A DNA stretch of 64,000 nucleotides. Source: Nocardiopsis sinuspersici. GTDB lineage: Bacteria; Actinomycetota; Actinomycetes; Streptosporangiales; Streptosporangiaceae. The stretch lies in the NCBI GenBank assembly GCA_008638415.1, contig VWVT01000010.1, positions 62,001 to 126,000 of the forward strand. The letters are read 5' to 3'. The position numbers and the translations under genes are program-made. The notes under the pieces are model-generated. The model made no database searches and was not told the origin of the DNA. It worked only from the letters and a program-made list of their open reading frames with translations. This document shows, in pieces, positions 1 through 8,503 of the stretch (position 1 is the first letter of the stretch; the number at the start of each line of letters is the position of its first letter).

Positions 1-1212
1 CCGCTCGTGGGCGGACTGCTCCTGCAGTGGTTCTGGTGGGGCTCGGTGTTCCTGCTCGGCGTCCCCGTCATGGTGCTGCTGCTGGTGTGCGCGCCCCTGC
101 TCCTGCCCGAGTACCGCTCTCCCGGATCCGGGCGCCTGGACCCGACCAGCGTCGCCCTGTCCCTGGCCGCCATCCTGCCGGTCGTCTACGGGTTCAAGTC
201 CCTCGCCGAACACGGACCCGGCCCCGTGCCGCTCGCGGCGGTGCTCCTCGGACTGGCCACGGGCACGGTGTTCGTGCGCCGACAGCTGCGCCTGCCCGAC
301 CCGCTGCTGGACCTCGGACTGTTCCGCGAGCGCTCCTTCGGGGCCGCCCTGACCGCGATGGCGGTGGGAGCGGTCGCGATGGGCGGCACGTTCCTGCTGC
401 TCAGCCAGTACCTGCAGATGGTGGCCGGGCACTCCCCGCTGGTCGCGGGGATGTGGCAGGTACCCGGGTCGCTGGCGATGATCGCCGCCACCATGGCCGC
501 GGCGCCGCTGGCCGCGCGGATCGGACGGGCCAACGTCATCGGCGGCGGCATGTTCGTGACCGCCGCCGGGTTCGTCCTGCTGTTCCTGGCCCCCGCCGAG
601 AACGGCACCCCCGTCGTCGTCGCCGGACTGGTCCTGGCCTCCGTCGGCCTGGGCCCCGGCGGTGCGCTGGGCACCGACATCGTCGTGGGATCGGCGCCCA
701 GGGAGCGGGCCGGGGCCGCCGCGTCGATGTCCGAGACCGGAGGGGAGTTCGGCATCGCCATGGGTGTGGCCGTCCTGGGCAGCCTGGCCTCCGCCGTCTA
801 CCGCGCCAACGTGGTCCTTCCCGAGGGCGTGCCCGAGGAGGCGGGGCGGACCCTGCCCGCCGCCGTCGCCGCCGCCGGGCGACTGCCCGCGGACCCGGCC
901 GGGAGGCTGCTCGACTCGGCGCGTGAGGCCTTCACCGACGGCCTCAACCTGGCCGGGGCGATCGGCTTCGTGGCCATGGTCGTGTTCGGAGCGCTCGCCC
1001 TCGTCATGCTGCGCGCGGCGCCGGCGGCGGAACCGATGGCGGAAACGGAACCGGCGGAAACGGAACCGGAGGGCGCGCCGGTGGGGAGCCCGGCGGGCGA
1101 CCCGGTGAATGAGGAGACGGCGGAAAAGGCGGCGGAAAAACATTCGGAGGCCGATGAGTCCACGGCCGACCAGGGGTCTGTACAGGTGAGCGGCACCGAT
1201 GGCCGGACCTGA
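1..1212 (+). CDS. MFS drug exporter, DHA2 (EmrB/QacA-like), 5' truncated
   Basis: The reading frame is open from the first base, so the N-terminal half lies outside the window. What remains is a chain of hydrophobic segments with the Trp-rich 'WFWWGSVF' stretch that follows the sixth helix in 14-TM drug/proton antiporters, then a cytoplasmic loop and about seven more membrane segments. The last 60 residues are a Glu/Pro/Ala-rich soluble tail with MAETEPAETEP-like repetition, which is not part of the transporter fold. The family exports hydrophobic drugs using the proton gradient at the cytoplasmic membrane. It runs into two VOC genes on the same strand after 44 bp. Substrate is unknown. It sits at the far edge from the enediyne core, so a role in enediyne export is possible but not shown. 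Confidence 0.85.
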   Translation, partial: PLVGGLLLQWFWWGSVFLLGVPVMVLLLVCAPLLLPEYRSPGSGRLDPTSVALSLAAILPVVYGFKSLAEHGPGPVPLAAVLLGLATGTVFVRRQLRLPDPLLDLGLFRERSFGAALTAMAVGAVAMGGTFLLLSQYLQMVAGHSPLVAGMWQVPGSLAMIAATMAAAPLAARIGRANVIGGGMFVTAAGFVLLFLAPAENGTPVVVAGLVLASVGLGPGGALGTDIVVGSAPRERAGAAASMSETGGEFGIAMGVAVLGSLASAVYRANVVLPEGVPEEAGRTLPAAVAAAGRLPADPAGRLLDSAREAFTDGLNLAGAIGFVAMVVFGALALVMLRAAPAAEPMAETEPAETEPEGAPVGSPAGDPVNEETAEKAAEKHSEADESTADQGSVQVSGTDGRT

Positions 1213-1256
1213 ACCGGACACGGACCGCGATGCGCACACCACCGACGGAGGACACC

Positions 1257-1646
1257 ATGGACCGTCCCAGCCTCGACAGCATCCTGCTCGCCACCACCGA
1301 CCCCGACCGGCTGCACGACTGGTACGCCGCCGTCCTGGCGCCCCAGGGCGACAACGACGTGGACGGCTACCGCGTCCTGCGCTTCGGCGCCTTCCACCTG
1401 CTCATCGACCGCCGCGACGACGTCGGGCCCAAGGCGGGCGAGCCCACCCGCATGATCCTCAACTTCGACGTGGACGACGCCCGCGCCGTCGCCGCCCGCA
1501 TGGACGAGCGGGGCACCGAGTGGCTCGCACCCCTGGAGGACCGCGACGGCAGCCTGTTCGGCACCGCCGTGGACCCCGACGGCAACTACGTCCAGATCAT
1601 CCAGCTCAGCGACGAGCACCGCGCCGCCATGGAGAGCGGCGAGTAG
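1257..1646 (+). CDS. VOC (glyoxalase/bleomycin-resistance fold) protein
   Basis: A 129-residue protein with the single-module vicinal-oxygen-chelate pattern: an N-terminal strand 'ILLATTDPDRLHDWYAAVL', a middle acidic strand, and the closing 'TAVDPDGNYVQIIQ' strand with the conserved DPDGN turn. The ATG chosen here follows a GGAGG sequence; an upstream ATG in the same frame has no such site. VOC proteins bind a metal or a small molecule as dimers and serve as dioxygenases, isomerases or drug-binding resistance proteins; which applies cannot be told from the sequence. The next VOC gene begins 10 bp downstream, so the two are probably cotranscribed and may act as a pair. Confidence 0.85.
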   Translation: MDRPSLDSILLATTDPDRLHDWYAAVLAPQGDNDVDGYRVLRFGAFHLLIDRRDDVGPKAGEPTRMILNFDVDDARAVAARMDERGTEWLAPLEDRDGSLFGTAVDPDGNYVQIIQLSDEHRAAMESGE

Positions 1647-1656
1647 GGAGGACACC

Positions 1657-2040
1657 GTGTTCGACGGCAACAGGGCCTTCGGCTCCTTCGCCGTTCCCGA
1701 CACCGACCGGGCCGGGGAGTTCTACGGGGACACCCTCGGACTCCCGGTCGGCCCCGTCGAGGGCATGGAGGAGTACGGAATGCTCCGCATCGACCTGGGG
1801 GAGGGGCGGGGCATCCTCGTCTATCCCAAGCCGGACCACGAACCCGCCGGATTCACCGTGCTGAACCTGCCCGTGGACGACATCGACTCCACCGTGGACG
1901 AACTCGTCCGGCGCGGCGTCCGGATGCTGCGCTACGAGGGCCTCGGCCAGGACGAGAGGGGGATCTCGCGCGGCGAGCCGGCCGTCGCGTGGTTCGCCGA
2001 CCCGTTCGGGAACGTGTGTTCTGTCATACAGGAGGCGTAA
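1657..2040 (+). CDS. VOC family protein, second of a tandem pair
   Basis: A 127-residue VOC-fold protein with GTG start preceded by AGGGAGG. It opens 'NRAFGSFAVPDTDRAGEFY', typical of the first beta-alpha-beta unit, and ends with 'AWFADPFGNVCSVIQ', the DPxGN turn and closing strand. The mid region, with a 'GILVYPKPDHEPAGFTVLN' strand, resembles the PhnB/glyoxalase-like members that act as cytosolic small-molecule binders. It is sandwiched between the other VOC gene and the sigma factor, whose GTG start lies 1 bp after this stop codon, so all three appear to form one transcription unit. Substrate is unknown. Confidence 0.85.
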   Translation: MFDGNRAFGSFAVPDTDRAGEFYGDTLGLPVGPVEGMEEYGMLRIDLGEGRGILVYPKPDHEPAGFTVLNLPVDDIDSTVDELVRRGVRMLRYEGLGQDERGISRGEPAVAWFADPFGNVCSVIQEA

Positions 2041-2041
2041 C

Positions 2042-3034
2042 GTGACGGTCGTGATGGAACACGCGTCTGACCAGGACTTCGTGAGGCTCGCCGACCCGTA
2101 CCGGCGGGAGCTGTTCGCGCACTGCTACCGCATGCTCGGCTCGGTGCACGACGCGGAGGACCTGGTGCAGGAGACCTACCTGCGCGCCTGGAAGGCCTAC
2201 GACCGCTTCGAGGGCCGGTCCAGCCTGCGCACCTGGCTCCACCGGATCGCCACCACGGCCTGCCTCACCGCCCTGGACAAGCGCCAGAGGCGGCCTCTGC
2301 CCACCGGGCTCGGCGGACCCACCGCCGAGCCCGAGGGCGAGCTGGCCGACCGGCCCGAGGTGCCCTGGCTGGAGCCGGTGCCCGACGCCCTGGTCGGCGC
2401 CGACGACCCCGGCACGGTGGTGGAGGCGCGCGAGAGCGTGCGCCTGGCCCTGGTCGCGGCCCTGCAGTACCTGCAACCCAAGCAGAGGGCGGTGCTGATC
2501 CTGCGCGACGTCCTGCGGTTCAGCGCCGCCGAGGTCGCCGACACCCTGGACACCTCCGTCCCCGCGGTCAACAGCCTGCTTCAGCGGGCCCACGCCCAAC
2601 TGGCCCGGGTGACCCCCACCGAGGAGAAGGTGGCCGAACCACAGCCCGCCCAGCGCGAGACCCTCGCACGCTACGTCGCCGCGTTCGAGTCCTACGACAT
2701 CCCGGCCATCACCTCGCTGTTCACCGCCGACGCGGTGTTCGAGATGCCGCCCTTCGCCACCTGGGTGCGCGGCGGCGAGCACATCGGCCGCCTCATCGCC
2801 GCCCAGTGCCCGGCCGGCGGACCGGGCGACATGGCGCTGGTGCCGACCGCCGCCAACGGGCAGCCCGCCTTCGCGGTGTACATGCGCGGCGGGGACGGCC
2901 TCCACCGGGCGTTCGGCCTCCAGGTCCTGGACCTGTCCCCGGAAGGAGGGGAGGTCGTCCACACGGCGATGTTCTTCGACACCACCCTCTTCCCGCACTT
3001 CGGGCTCCCCGCCGCCCTGCCCCGGCGCGGCTGA
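2042..3034 (+). CDS. ECF RNA polymerase sigma factor with C-terminal SnoaL-like domain
   Basis: A 330-residue extracytoplasmic-function sigma factor. Region 2 (about residues 15-85) contains 'AHCYRMLGSVHDAEDLVQET', the core-binding and -10 recognition helix. Region 4 (about 140-190) contains 'LQYLQPKQRAVLILRD' and a helix-turn-helix. Residues about 205-325 form a SnoaL/NTF2-like domain ('YVAAFESYDIPAITSLF'), which places it in the long ECF group that carries its own regulatory domain instead of needing a separate anti-sigma factor. No anti-sigma gene is next to it. It starts 1 bp after the VOC stop codon. In this ECF class the SnoaL domain is thought to sense a ligand; what it senses here and which promoters it reads are unknown. 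Confidence 0.9.
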   Translation: MTVVMEHASDQDFVRLADPYRRELFAHCYRMLGSVHDAEDLVQETYLRAWKAYDRFEGRSSLRTWLHRIATTACLTALDKRQRRPLPTGLGGPTAEPEGELADRPEVPWLEPVPDALVGADDPGTVVEARESVRLALVAALQYLQPKQRAVLILRDVLRFSAAEVADTLDTSVPAVNSLLQRAHAQLARVTPTEEKVAEPQPAQRETLARYVAAFESYDIPAITSLFTADAVFEMPPFATWVRGGEHIGRLIAAQCPAGGPGDMALVPTAANGQPAFAVYMRGGDGLHRAFGLQVLDLSPEGGEVVHTAMFFDTTLFPHFGLPAALPRRG

Positions 3035-3073
3035 GGAAGCGGAGCGCGGCCGCGGACCGGCCGTCCCCGACCC

Positions 3074-3604
3074 TCACCCCCACGCCGGAGGCAGGTCGAA
3101 CTCGGCCCAGACGACGCCGCCCTCCCCGCCGGAGGAGCCGGTGCGCCGGGTCCCCCAGCGGGCGGCGAAGTGGTCGATCAGGAGCAGCCCCTGGCCCCGG
3201 ACGCCCGCACGCCAGTCGCCGGGCCGCCGGCCGCGCCGGCCGCCGCGCCCCCCGGCGTCCGGCGCCGGACACGGTCCGCGCGCGGTGGCGCCCACGGCCT
3301 CCTGGCCGGCCATCGACAGCCGCAGTACGCGCCCGCCCTCCGGAAGGTGGTGAAGGGAGAGCACGCACACCACCTCCTGCGGGCTCCCACCGCGCGGCGC
3401 GCGGCCCACGGTGTCGGCGAACATCTCGCTGGCGCACAGCACCGCGGCCGCGGTCGGCTCACCCCGGGCCCCGGACACCGAGGCCAGGTCGGCGCGCAGG
3501 TCCGCCCTGAGCCAACCGATGGCGTACGGGCTCGCTGGATAGGTGCGGGGCGCCCAGTGACGGTCGGAGCCGACTGGTCGTCGGGGCTGGGGCAGGACGG
3601 TCAT
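3074..3604 (-). CDS. ATP-binding protein, RsbW/SpoIIAB-like histidine-kinase fold
   Basis: About 176 residues. The ATG is preceded by GAGGAGG at the right distance; longer forms of the frame have no ribosome site. It shows the order of GHKL motifs expected for a small serine kinase/ATP-binding protein: 'AAVLCASEMFADTV' (N-box helix) and a later G-rich 'GVRGQGLLLIDHFAARW' segment (G2 box). A Gly/Arg-rich stretch lies between them. Such proteins in actinomycetes either inhibit sigma factors or pair with XRE-type regulators. The neighbours fit that: a PCMT-like methyltransferase is upstream on the same strand and an XRE-TPR regulator is divergent. The exact partner is inferred. Confidence 0.8.
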   Translation of the reverse strand: MTVLPQPRRPVGSDRHWAPRTYPASPYAIGWLRADLRADLASVSGARGEPTAAAVLCASEMFADTVGRAPRGGSPQEVVCVLSLHHLPEGGRVLRLSMAGQEAVGATARGPCPAPDAGGRGGRRGRRPGDWRAGVRGQGLLLIDHFAARWGTRRTGSSGGEGGVVWAEFDLPPAWG

Positions 3605-3696
3605 CTCGGGTCCTCCTCGGTGCGGGGCGGATGGGGTGCGGGGTCTTTCCGGGCGTGCGGCGCTCCTCGGACGCGGGCGTCCTCTCCGGCCCCGCG

Positions 3697-4848
3697 CTAT
3701 CCCGACGAGGCGAGGACCGAGTCCTCGTCGTCGAGCCACACCAGTTGGCGCTCGGCGGAGACGGTCAGCCCGAACCGCGTGGGCGCGGGCCGCCCGGCCT
3801 CCACCCACCGCAGGTGGGCGGCCTCCAGTTCGGTGAACAGCCTCCGGGGGCCGTGCTGGCGCACCTCGTGGCCGGACTCCCCGTGCTCGGGACCGACGTG
3901 CCAGGAGGCCCGGGACCACGTGACCGGATCCACCAGCTGGACCGTGAGCCGGGGATCCCCCCTCTCCCGCGCCCGCCGCACGCGCCGGTACACGCCGGGC
4001 ATCTGAAGACCCACGGCGAAGGCGGCGTCGCGGTCGCCGACCAGGTCTTCGGGGCGCAGCCGGGTACGCGTGGCGGCGTGGTCGGGCTCCGGGCGGGGGC
4101 GGGCCTCCCACAGGCGGCCCGGGGCCCGGTCCGCGCGCGCCCACACGCAGTCGGTGTGCCCGACGAACCTCCCACGGGCCGTTCCGCGCGCCCCGACCAC
4201 CAGGTCGGCCAGGACCCCGTGGTGGAAGGCGTCGCCCCACGGCGTCAGGATCCGTCCGCCGGGCCGGGACTGCGCCACCCAGGCGTAGGGGACCCGGCGC
4301 ACGGCCACGCCGCTGACCACGCGGTCGTAGGGGGCGCGTCCCGCCCAGCCCTGCATGCCGTCCCCGCCGACCACCAGCGGCGTGAACCCCGCGCCCATCA
4401 GACTGATCCGGGCGCGCTCGGCGAGTTCGAAGTCGATCTCCACCGACACGACGGCGTCGTCGCCCAGCAGGTGCGAGAGCAGGGCGGCGCTGTACCCGCT
4501 GCCGGTGCCCACCTCCAGCACCCGCATCCCCGGCACGGCCCGCAGGTGCCGCATGACCCCGGCCAGCGCGGACGGAGCCGGAGCCGAGGACGTCGGCTCA
4601 CCGGGGCCGCGGCGGTCCCCGCCGTCGACCTGGGTGAGGACGGGGGCGTCGGCGTAGGCGGCCTCCAGCCACCCCCGCTCGTCCACCTCCCGGTCCACGT
4701 GCCCGCCCGTGCCGGCGTCGATGATCACGTCCGGCAGGAACAGGTGCCGGGGGACGGCGGCGAACGCGGCGTGCCAGTCGGAGGGCAGAACGCCCCGTTC
4801 GGCGAGGTCCTCGACCATCCTCCGGTGCGGGGGGATCACCGCGCACAC
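3697..4848 (-). CDS. PCMT-like SAM-dependent methyltransferase with long C-terminal region
   Basis: 383 residues from a GTG; an internal ATG about ten codons in is an alternative start. The N-terminal half is a protein-L-isoaspartate methyltransferase-like domain with 'VPRHLFLPD', then 'VLEVGTGSGYSAALLSHLL' (SAM motif I, near residue 110) and 'PYDRVVSGVAVRRVPYAW'. The C-terminal ~170 residues are an extra beta-rich domain not found in housekeeping Pcm. This length and architecture matches the methyltransferases found in actinobacterial regulatory or RiPP-like islands (for example FxLD-type systems), but no lanthionine synthetase is nearby. It is followed by the ATP-binding protein gene. It is probably a peptide or protein carboxyl methyltransferase with an unknown substrate. 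Confidence 0.8.
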   Translation of the reverse strand: MCAVIPPHRRMVEDLAERGVLPSDWHAAFAAVPRHLFLPDVIIDAGTGGHVDREVDERGWLEAAYADAPVLTQVDGGDRRGPGEPTSSAPAPSALAGVMRHLRAVPGMRVLEVGTGSGYSAALLSHLLGDDAVVSVEIDFELAERARISLMGAGFTPLVVGGDGMQGWAGRAPYDRVVSGVAVRRVPYAWVAQSRPGGRILTPWGDAFHHGVLADLVVGARGTARGRFVGHTDCVWARADRAPGRLWEARPRPEPDHAATRTRLRPEDLVGDRDAAFAVGLQMPGVYRRVRRARERGDPRLTVQLVDPVTWSRASWHVGPEHGESGHEVRQHGPRRLFTELEAAHLRWVEAGRPAPTRFGLTVSAERQLVWLDDEDSVLASSG

Positions 4849-5003
4849 CTGCCGTGCCGCTCACCGGGTCGGTGGCGTCCGCGGCCGGAGGGGCCGGAGG
4901 GGACTGGGGGAGCGGTGGGAACGGAGGGAGCGAAGAGGGCGGCGGTCCGGAGTCCGCGGGTCCCGGAGCCGGCGCCGTGTCCGCCAGGCGCGGTGGAGGT
5001 CAC
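4836..5003 (-). CDS. Small Pro/Gly/Arg-rich ORF translationally coupled to the PCMT gene
   Basis: A 55-codon ORF with a GTG start directly after a strong GGAGGAGGAACG ribosome site. Its stop codon overlaps the start of the downstream methyltransferase, the arrangement seen for coupled peptide/modifying-enzyme pairs. The product is rich in Gly, Pro, Ser and Arg with a central 'RTAALFAPSVPTAPPVPSGP' segment; there is no recognised family motif and no Cys except near the end. It could be a genuine small peptide, possibly a methyltransferase substrate, or just an upstream coupling ORF. Coding support is limited to the ribosome site and the overlap. Confidence 0.35.
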   Translation of the reverse strand: MTSTAPGGHGAGSGTRGLRTAALFAPSVPTAPPVPSGPSGRGRHRPGERHGRCAR

Positions 5004-5157
5004 CGTTCCTCCTCCTCGGGTGGTCCCGAAACAGAGCACATCAGGGTCCTGCGTCCATTGGGAGAACGGACGTTTCCGGGTAAGGATTACTACGCAAGAC
5101 ACAACACCGTTCGCCCACCAAAGCGGAATTCCGTGCCGATATACACCGGCGGTATGT

Positions 5158-6666
5158 ATGGCAAAATCCCTGGTCGCCCCCCTTTTCTCCCCGCCATCGT
5201 CCTTCTGGTCCCGCGCCGACGTCCGCCGGTCACTCGCCGAACGGGACGCGGGCGCCCTGTTCGGACTCCTGCGCCGGTACACGGGCGCGAGCCAGCAGGC
5301 GATCGGATCCGCCGTCGACATGGCCCAGCCGCACGTGAGCGCGATCATGTCGGGAAAACGCGTGGTCACCGCGCTGGAGACGTGGCAGCGCATCGCCGAC
5401 GGACTGGTGATGCCCTCCCAGGCCCGCCGAACATTGGGCCTCGCAGATGCGGACGAAGAGTATTCGGCAGGCGTTTCCTGGACAGATAACTCGGTGGAAG
5501 AAGGCGATTCGTGGTCCGCGTCCAGAACGGCGCAGGACATCGTCGAGATCACGCTGAAGGACCTGATGAAACGCAGAGACGCATTCGCGGCCGGGGGAGC
5601 GCTCATCGTGGGCGCCACGCTGACGGAGACGCTGGAGCACTGGCTGATGCCCCGGACCGCCGCGCCCGGCCGCGGCCGCGGCACCATCGGGGAGTCGGAG
5701 CTGTGCCGGATCGAGGCCGCCACCGTGGCGCTGCGGCACTGGGACGACCGGTGGCGCCTGGGCATCCGGCGCAAGGCCGTCATCGGCCAGCTCTCGGAGG
5801 TCTCCGAACTCGTCGAGCACCCCCAGTCCGCGTCCGTCCAGACACGGCTGTTCGCGGTGATGGCCGAACTGTCCAAGACCGTGGCCTCGATGTCCTTCGA
5901 CTCCGGGGACCACCCGACGGCGCAGCGGTACTACACCCTCTCCCTGCGCGCACTCCACCAGGCGGGACCCGGGTACCGCGCCTACGGCGTCGGGGTCCTG
6001 GCCGCCATGGCCCGGCAGATGCTGGACCTGCACCGGCCCGGCGACGCCCTCGACATCTGCCGCCTCGCACTCGACAGCGCGGACGCCGCCGGAGCGCCCC
6101 CGCGGGTGCGGGCCATGCTGCGCACGCGCGAGGGCTGGTCCTACGCGCGGATGGGGCGGCCGGAGGCCTACCGCCGCACCGTCGTCCAGGCCGAGGACCT
6201 CCTCGCGGTCGGGGGACCGGAGGAGAGGGACGCGCAGGAGGCACCCGGCTGGACGGGCGGCTTCGACCACGCCGAACTGTCGGGGGTGGTCGGGGCCCGC
6301 TACCGCGACCTGGCCGCGAGCCGCGACGACCGGGGAGCCAGGCACAGGCACGCCGAGTCCTCCGCCGCCTACATCACCCAGGCACTGCGGTCCAGGGACC
6401 CGGCCAGGAAACGCGGCCGCGCTTTCGACCTCGTGGGGCTCGGACGCACCTACCTGCTGCTCGACGAACCCGCCGAGTCCGCCCGGGTCGTGAGCCAGGC
6501 CGCGGCCCTGGAGTCCTCCCTCGACTCCGGCCGGGTGCGCAGGCGCCTGGGCGACTGGTACACCGAGTCCGCCGCGCACCACCGTAACCCGCAGGTGGCC
6601 GAAGTCCGCGACGAGTTGTCACGTACGCTGCTGCACCATCAGCCAGATGTGAAGGGAATGACGTGA
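5158..6666 (+). CDS. XRE-family regulator with TPR-like helical repeats
   Basis: About 502 residues from the first ATG after an AT-rich leader. The N-terminus (about 15-80) is a Cro/C1-type helix-turn-helix: 'LRRYTGASQQAIGSAVDMAQ', then 'HVSAIMSGKR' and 'LETWQRIADGL'. The remainder, from about residue 180, is all-helical with tetratricopeptide-like repeats ('HPTAQRYYTLSLRALHQAG', 'RPGDALDICRLALDSA', 'GLGRTYLLLDEPAESARV'). This architecture is common in actinomycete pleiotropic regulators in which the TPR half binds a partner or signal. The 4-bp ATGACGTGA overlap with the next gene implies cotranslation with the SLOG-like protein. It is divergent from the PCMT/ATP-binding pair. Confidence 0.85.
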   Translation: MAKSLVAPLFSPPSSFWSRADVRRSLAERDAGALFGLLRRYTGASQQAIGSAVDMAQPHVSAIMSGKRVVTALETWQRIADGLVMPSQARRTLGLADADEEYSAGVSWTDNSVEEGDSWSASRTAQDIVEITLKDLMKRRDAFAAGGALIVGATLTETLEHWLMPRTAAPGRGRGTIGESELCRIEAATVALRHWDDRWRLGIRRKAVIGQLSEVSELVEHPQSASVQTRLFAVMAELSKTVASMSFDSGDHPTAQRYYTLSLRALHQAGPGYRAYGVGVLAAMARQMLDLHRPGDALDICRLALDSADAAGAPPRVRAMLRTREGWSYARMGRPEAYRRTVVQAEDLLAVGGPEERDAQEAPGWTGGFDHAELSGVVGARYRDLAASRDDRGARHRHAESSAAYITQALRSRDPARKRGRAFDLVGLGRTYLLLDEPAESARVVSQAAALESSLDSGRVRRRLGDWYTESAAHHRNPQVAEVRDELSRTLLHHQPDVKGMT

Positions 6667-7145
6667 CTCGGATCGGAATCACTGGTCACTCGAATCTTTC
6701 CACCGACAGCGTGGCACTGGTACGCAAGGCCCTGGACGAAGCCCTCGTCCCCTACACCGACGACGACCTCGTCGGGATCTCCTGTCTGGCGCGCGGTGCC
6801 GACCAGCTCTTCGCCGAGGCCGTGCTCGACGCCGGGGGGCGGGTGGAGGTCGTGCTGCCCTCGGCCGACTACCGCGAGACCAAGGTCAAGCCCGCCGACC
6901 TGGACCGGTTCGACGACCTCCTCGTGCGCTCGGCCCTGGTGCGCTACATGCCGCACCGCAGCGCGGGCCGCTCCGCCTACGAGGACGCCAACAACGCCGT
7001 CCTGGACGGAGTGGACCGGCTGTTCGCGGTGTGGGACGGCCGTCCTTCGGGTGGCCGAGGCGGGACCGGCGACGCCGTCGAGGCGGCCCGGGACCGGGGC
7101 GTGCCGGTGGACGTCCTCTGGCCCGAGGGCGCCCGAAGGGACTGA
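6663..7145 (+). CDS. SLOG-like Rossmann protein (predicted nucleotide sensor)
   Basis: 160 residues starting at a GTG embedded in the stop of the regulator gene. It begins with 'RIGITGHSNLS', a beta-strand plus Gly-rich loop, followed by 'GISCLARGADQLFAEAVLDAG' and 'VEVVLPSADYRETKV', the pattern of SMF/DprA-LOG (SLOG) domains that bind nucleotides or nucleotide derivatives. The later 'NNAVLDGVDRLFAVWDG' strand also fits. SLOG proteins occur as sensors beside regulators and effectors; here it is coupled to an XRE-TPR regulator, so it may supply the signal. No enzymatic function can be assigned. Confidence 0.7.
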   Translation: MTRIGITGHSNLSTDSVALVRKALDEALVPYTDDDLVGISCLARGADQLFAEAVLDAGGRVEVVLPSADYRETKVKPADLDRFDDLLVRSALVRYMPHRSAGRSAYEDANNAVLDGVDRLFAVWDGRPSGGRGGTGDAVEAARDRGVPVDVLWPEGARRD

Positions 7146-7220
7146 GGCCCCGGCTCCGAGACCGCGGGACCGCGGGCCCCGGGGACCGCACTCCCGGGCT
7201 CAGGGCCCTTCGCGCGCCGC

Positions 7221-8069
7221 TCAGCCTCCGTCCAGCACGCGGTGCAGGGTGTCCGCGAAGGCCTCGGGATGAGGACCGAAGCCGAGGTGGTCGCCCGGGA
7301 AGGCGACCGGGTCCGTGTCGAGCCGCAGTGCGAGGGCGAGGCCCATGTCGTAGATGGCCTTGCCGGCGTCCGCCTCGCCCAGGCCCACCGTCACCGGGAC
7401 CCCGCTCGTGCGCAGGGCCTCCACGTCGGGCTCGTACAGGGACAGGGGCATCAGCCCGTGGGAGAAGAAGTAGTCGAAGTTCCCGCTGACACGCTCGTAC
7501 GTCTCGGGGTCCTCGTGCCACGGGTTGTCCGCAGGCGTGCTCCCACCCTCCGGTTCCGACCCGCCGTCCAGACCGTTCAGCTCCAGGAACTTGCCCATCG
7601 CCGCCCCCGCGCCCCCGCGGAGATAGGTGTCGTAGACGTCCTTGCCGCCGGCCATCATCTCCGAGGGGTCGTCGAGCATCGTCAGGCACGGCGGCTCGTG
7701 CGCGACCAGCTCCCGCACCAGCGTGGGATGGCGCGTCACCAGGTCGAGCCCGACGTGGGCGCCCGCGCTGTTGCCGAACACGTAGGCCGGTATGCCCACT
7801 TCCGAGATCAGGAGCGCGGCGTCGTCGCCGTGCAGGTCCACCCTCTGCTCCTCCGGCTCGCCGTCCAGAGGGCTCCGCGAGTTGCCGCGCGGGTCGTAGG
7901 ACACGGTCGTGTAGTGGTCGGCCAGGCGCTCGGCGATCCCGTCGTAGACCCCCGCGTCCTGCGGGCCGCCGGGGATCAGCAGCAGGACGGGGCCCGACCC
8001 GCGGACCTCGTAGTAGAGCTTGGCTCCCGGCACCTTCAGCGTGTGCGTCTCGGGTTCGTGGTGCGACAT
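7221..8069 (-). CDS. Alpha/beta hydrolase
   Basis: 282 residues with the classic single-domain alpha/beta hydrolase order: 'VLLLIPGGPQDAGVYDG' (oxyanion region), 'VSYDPRGNSRS', the nucleophile elbow GNSAG (about residue 98), and the late 'DHLGFGPHPEAFADTLH' segment with the catalytic His. There is no signal peptide, so it is cytoplasmic. The ATG follows a GGGAGGGACTG leader. The elbow Asn-Ser pair is typical of esterases and epoxide-hydrolase-like proteins rather than lipases. It is convergent with the SLOG gene and separated from the resistance pair by a gene-free 434 bp, so membership in the enediyne cluster is doubtful. Confidence 0.85.
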   Translation of the reverse strand: MSHHEPETHTLKVPGAKLYYEVRGSGPVLLLIPGGPQDAGVYDGIAERLADHYTTVSYDPRGNSRSPLDGEPEEQRVDLHGDDAALLISEVGIPAYVFGNSAGAHVGLDLVTRHPTLVRELVAHEPPCLTMLDDPSEMMAGGKDVYDTYLRGGAGAAMGKFLELNGLDGGSEPEGGSTPADNPWHEDPETYERVSGNFDYFFSHGLMPLSLYEPDVEALRTSGVPVTVGLGEADAGKAIYDMGLALALRLDTDPVAFPGDHLGFGPHPEAFADTLHRVLDGG

Positions 8070-8503
8070 GGTCTCTTCAGTCCCTCCCGGCGCGGTACCG
8101 CGCGCACGGTTCGCTGTGGAAACTGGCCCGTCCAGTACTCCACGTGCCCCAAAACCAGGACGGACAGTGCCAATGGAGTAAAAAGGGCGAGACCTGGGCC
8201 AGCAGCCACGCGAGGGCGGTGATCAGGCACGTCACCGGCGGCTTCGGTCGCCAGGTGTCCGTGTACGTCGGCGGCGGGTGGCCAAGACTCCGCGTAACGG
8301 CACGACCCCACGCGCTCCCCGTGCACGTAGGGACTAGCCGGCGAGAGCACGCCTTCCGTCCTCCCAGGGATGCTCTCGCTCGCTGGCACGGCCCCTGTGC
8401 CGGTTCACGGGCGCCTGCCGCAGGAGAGAGGCCGCAGAACCCGTCTGAACCGAGGTTCCGTGGTCTCGTCGGGATTCGGACCTGCGGCCCTCGGACGAGG
8501 AGG
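8070..8503. other. Gene-free stretch left of the resistance pair
   Basis: No ORF here has a ribosome site together with recognisable protein content. The stretch holds a 9-bp inverted repeat (listed separately) and, close to the SRPBCC stop codon, a short degenerate hairpin whose loop resembles a tRNA T-arm but does not pair as one. This gap is the most natural left edge of the enediyne cluster. Confidence 0.5.
8341..8379. repeat. 9-bp inverted repeat, possible hairpin
   Basis: GCGAGAGCA and its exact reverse complement TGCTCTCGC are separated by 21 bases. On the minus strand it lies about 125 bases downstream of the SRPBCC stop codon and could act as a transcription terminator for that operon. 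It lacks a T-tract. Confidence 0.4.

Noticed and set aside
4836-5003. FxLD-type lanthipeptide precursor for the PCMT-like enzyme
   Set aside because: The small ORF has no FxLD motif and almost no Cys, and no lanthionine synthetase is nearby; kept only as a low-confidence small ORF.
3631-5157. Upstream extension of the XRE-TPR reading frame over 500 codons
   Set aside because: It runs antisense to the PCMT-like gene, and the recognisable regulator begins at the ATG after the AT-rich leader.
8441-8503. tRNA-like segment (GGTCCGAATCCC on the minus strand) that might mark an integration site
   Set aside because: The T-stem pairs at only three of five positions and no acceptor or anticodon arms can be built.
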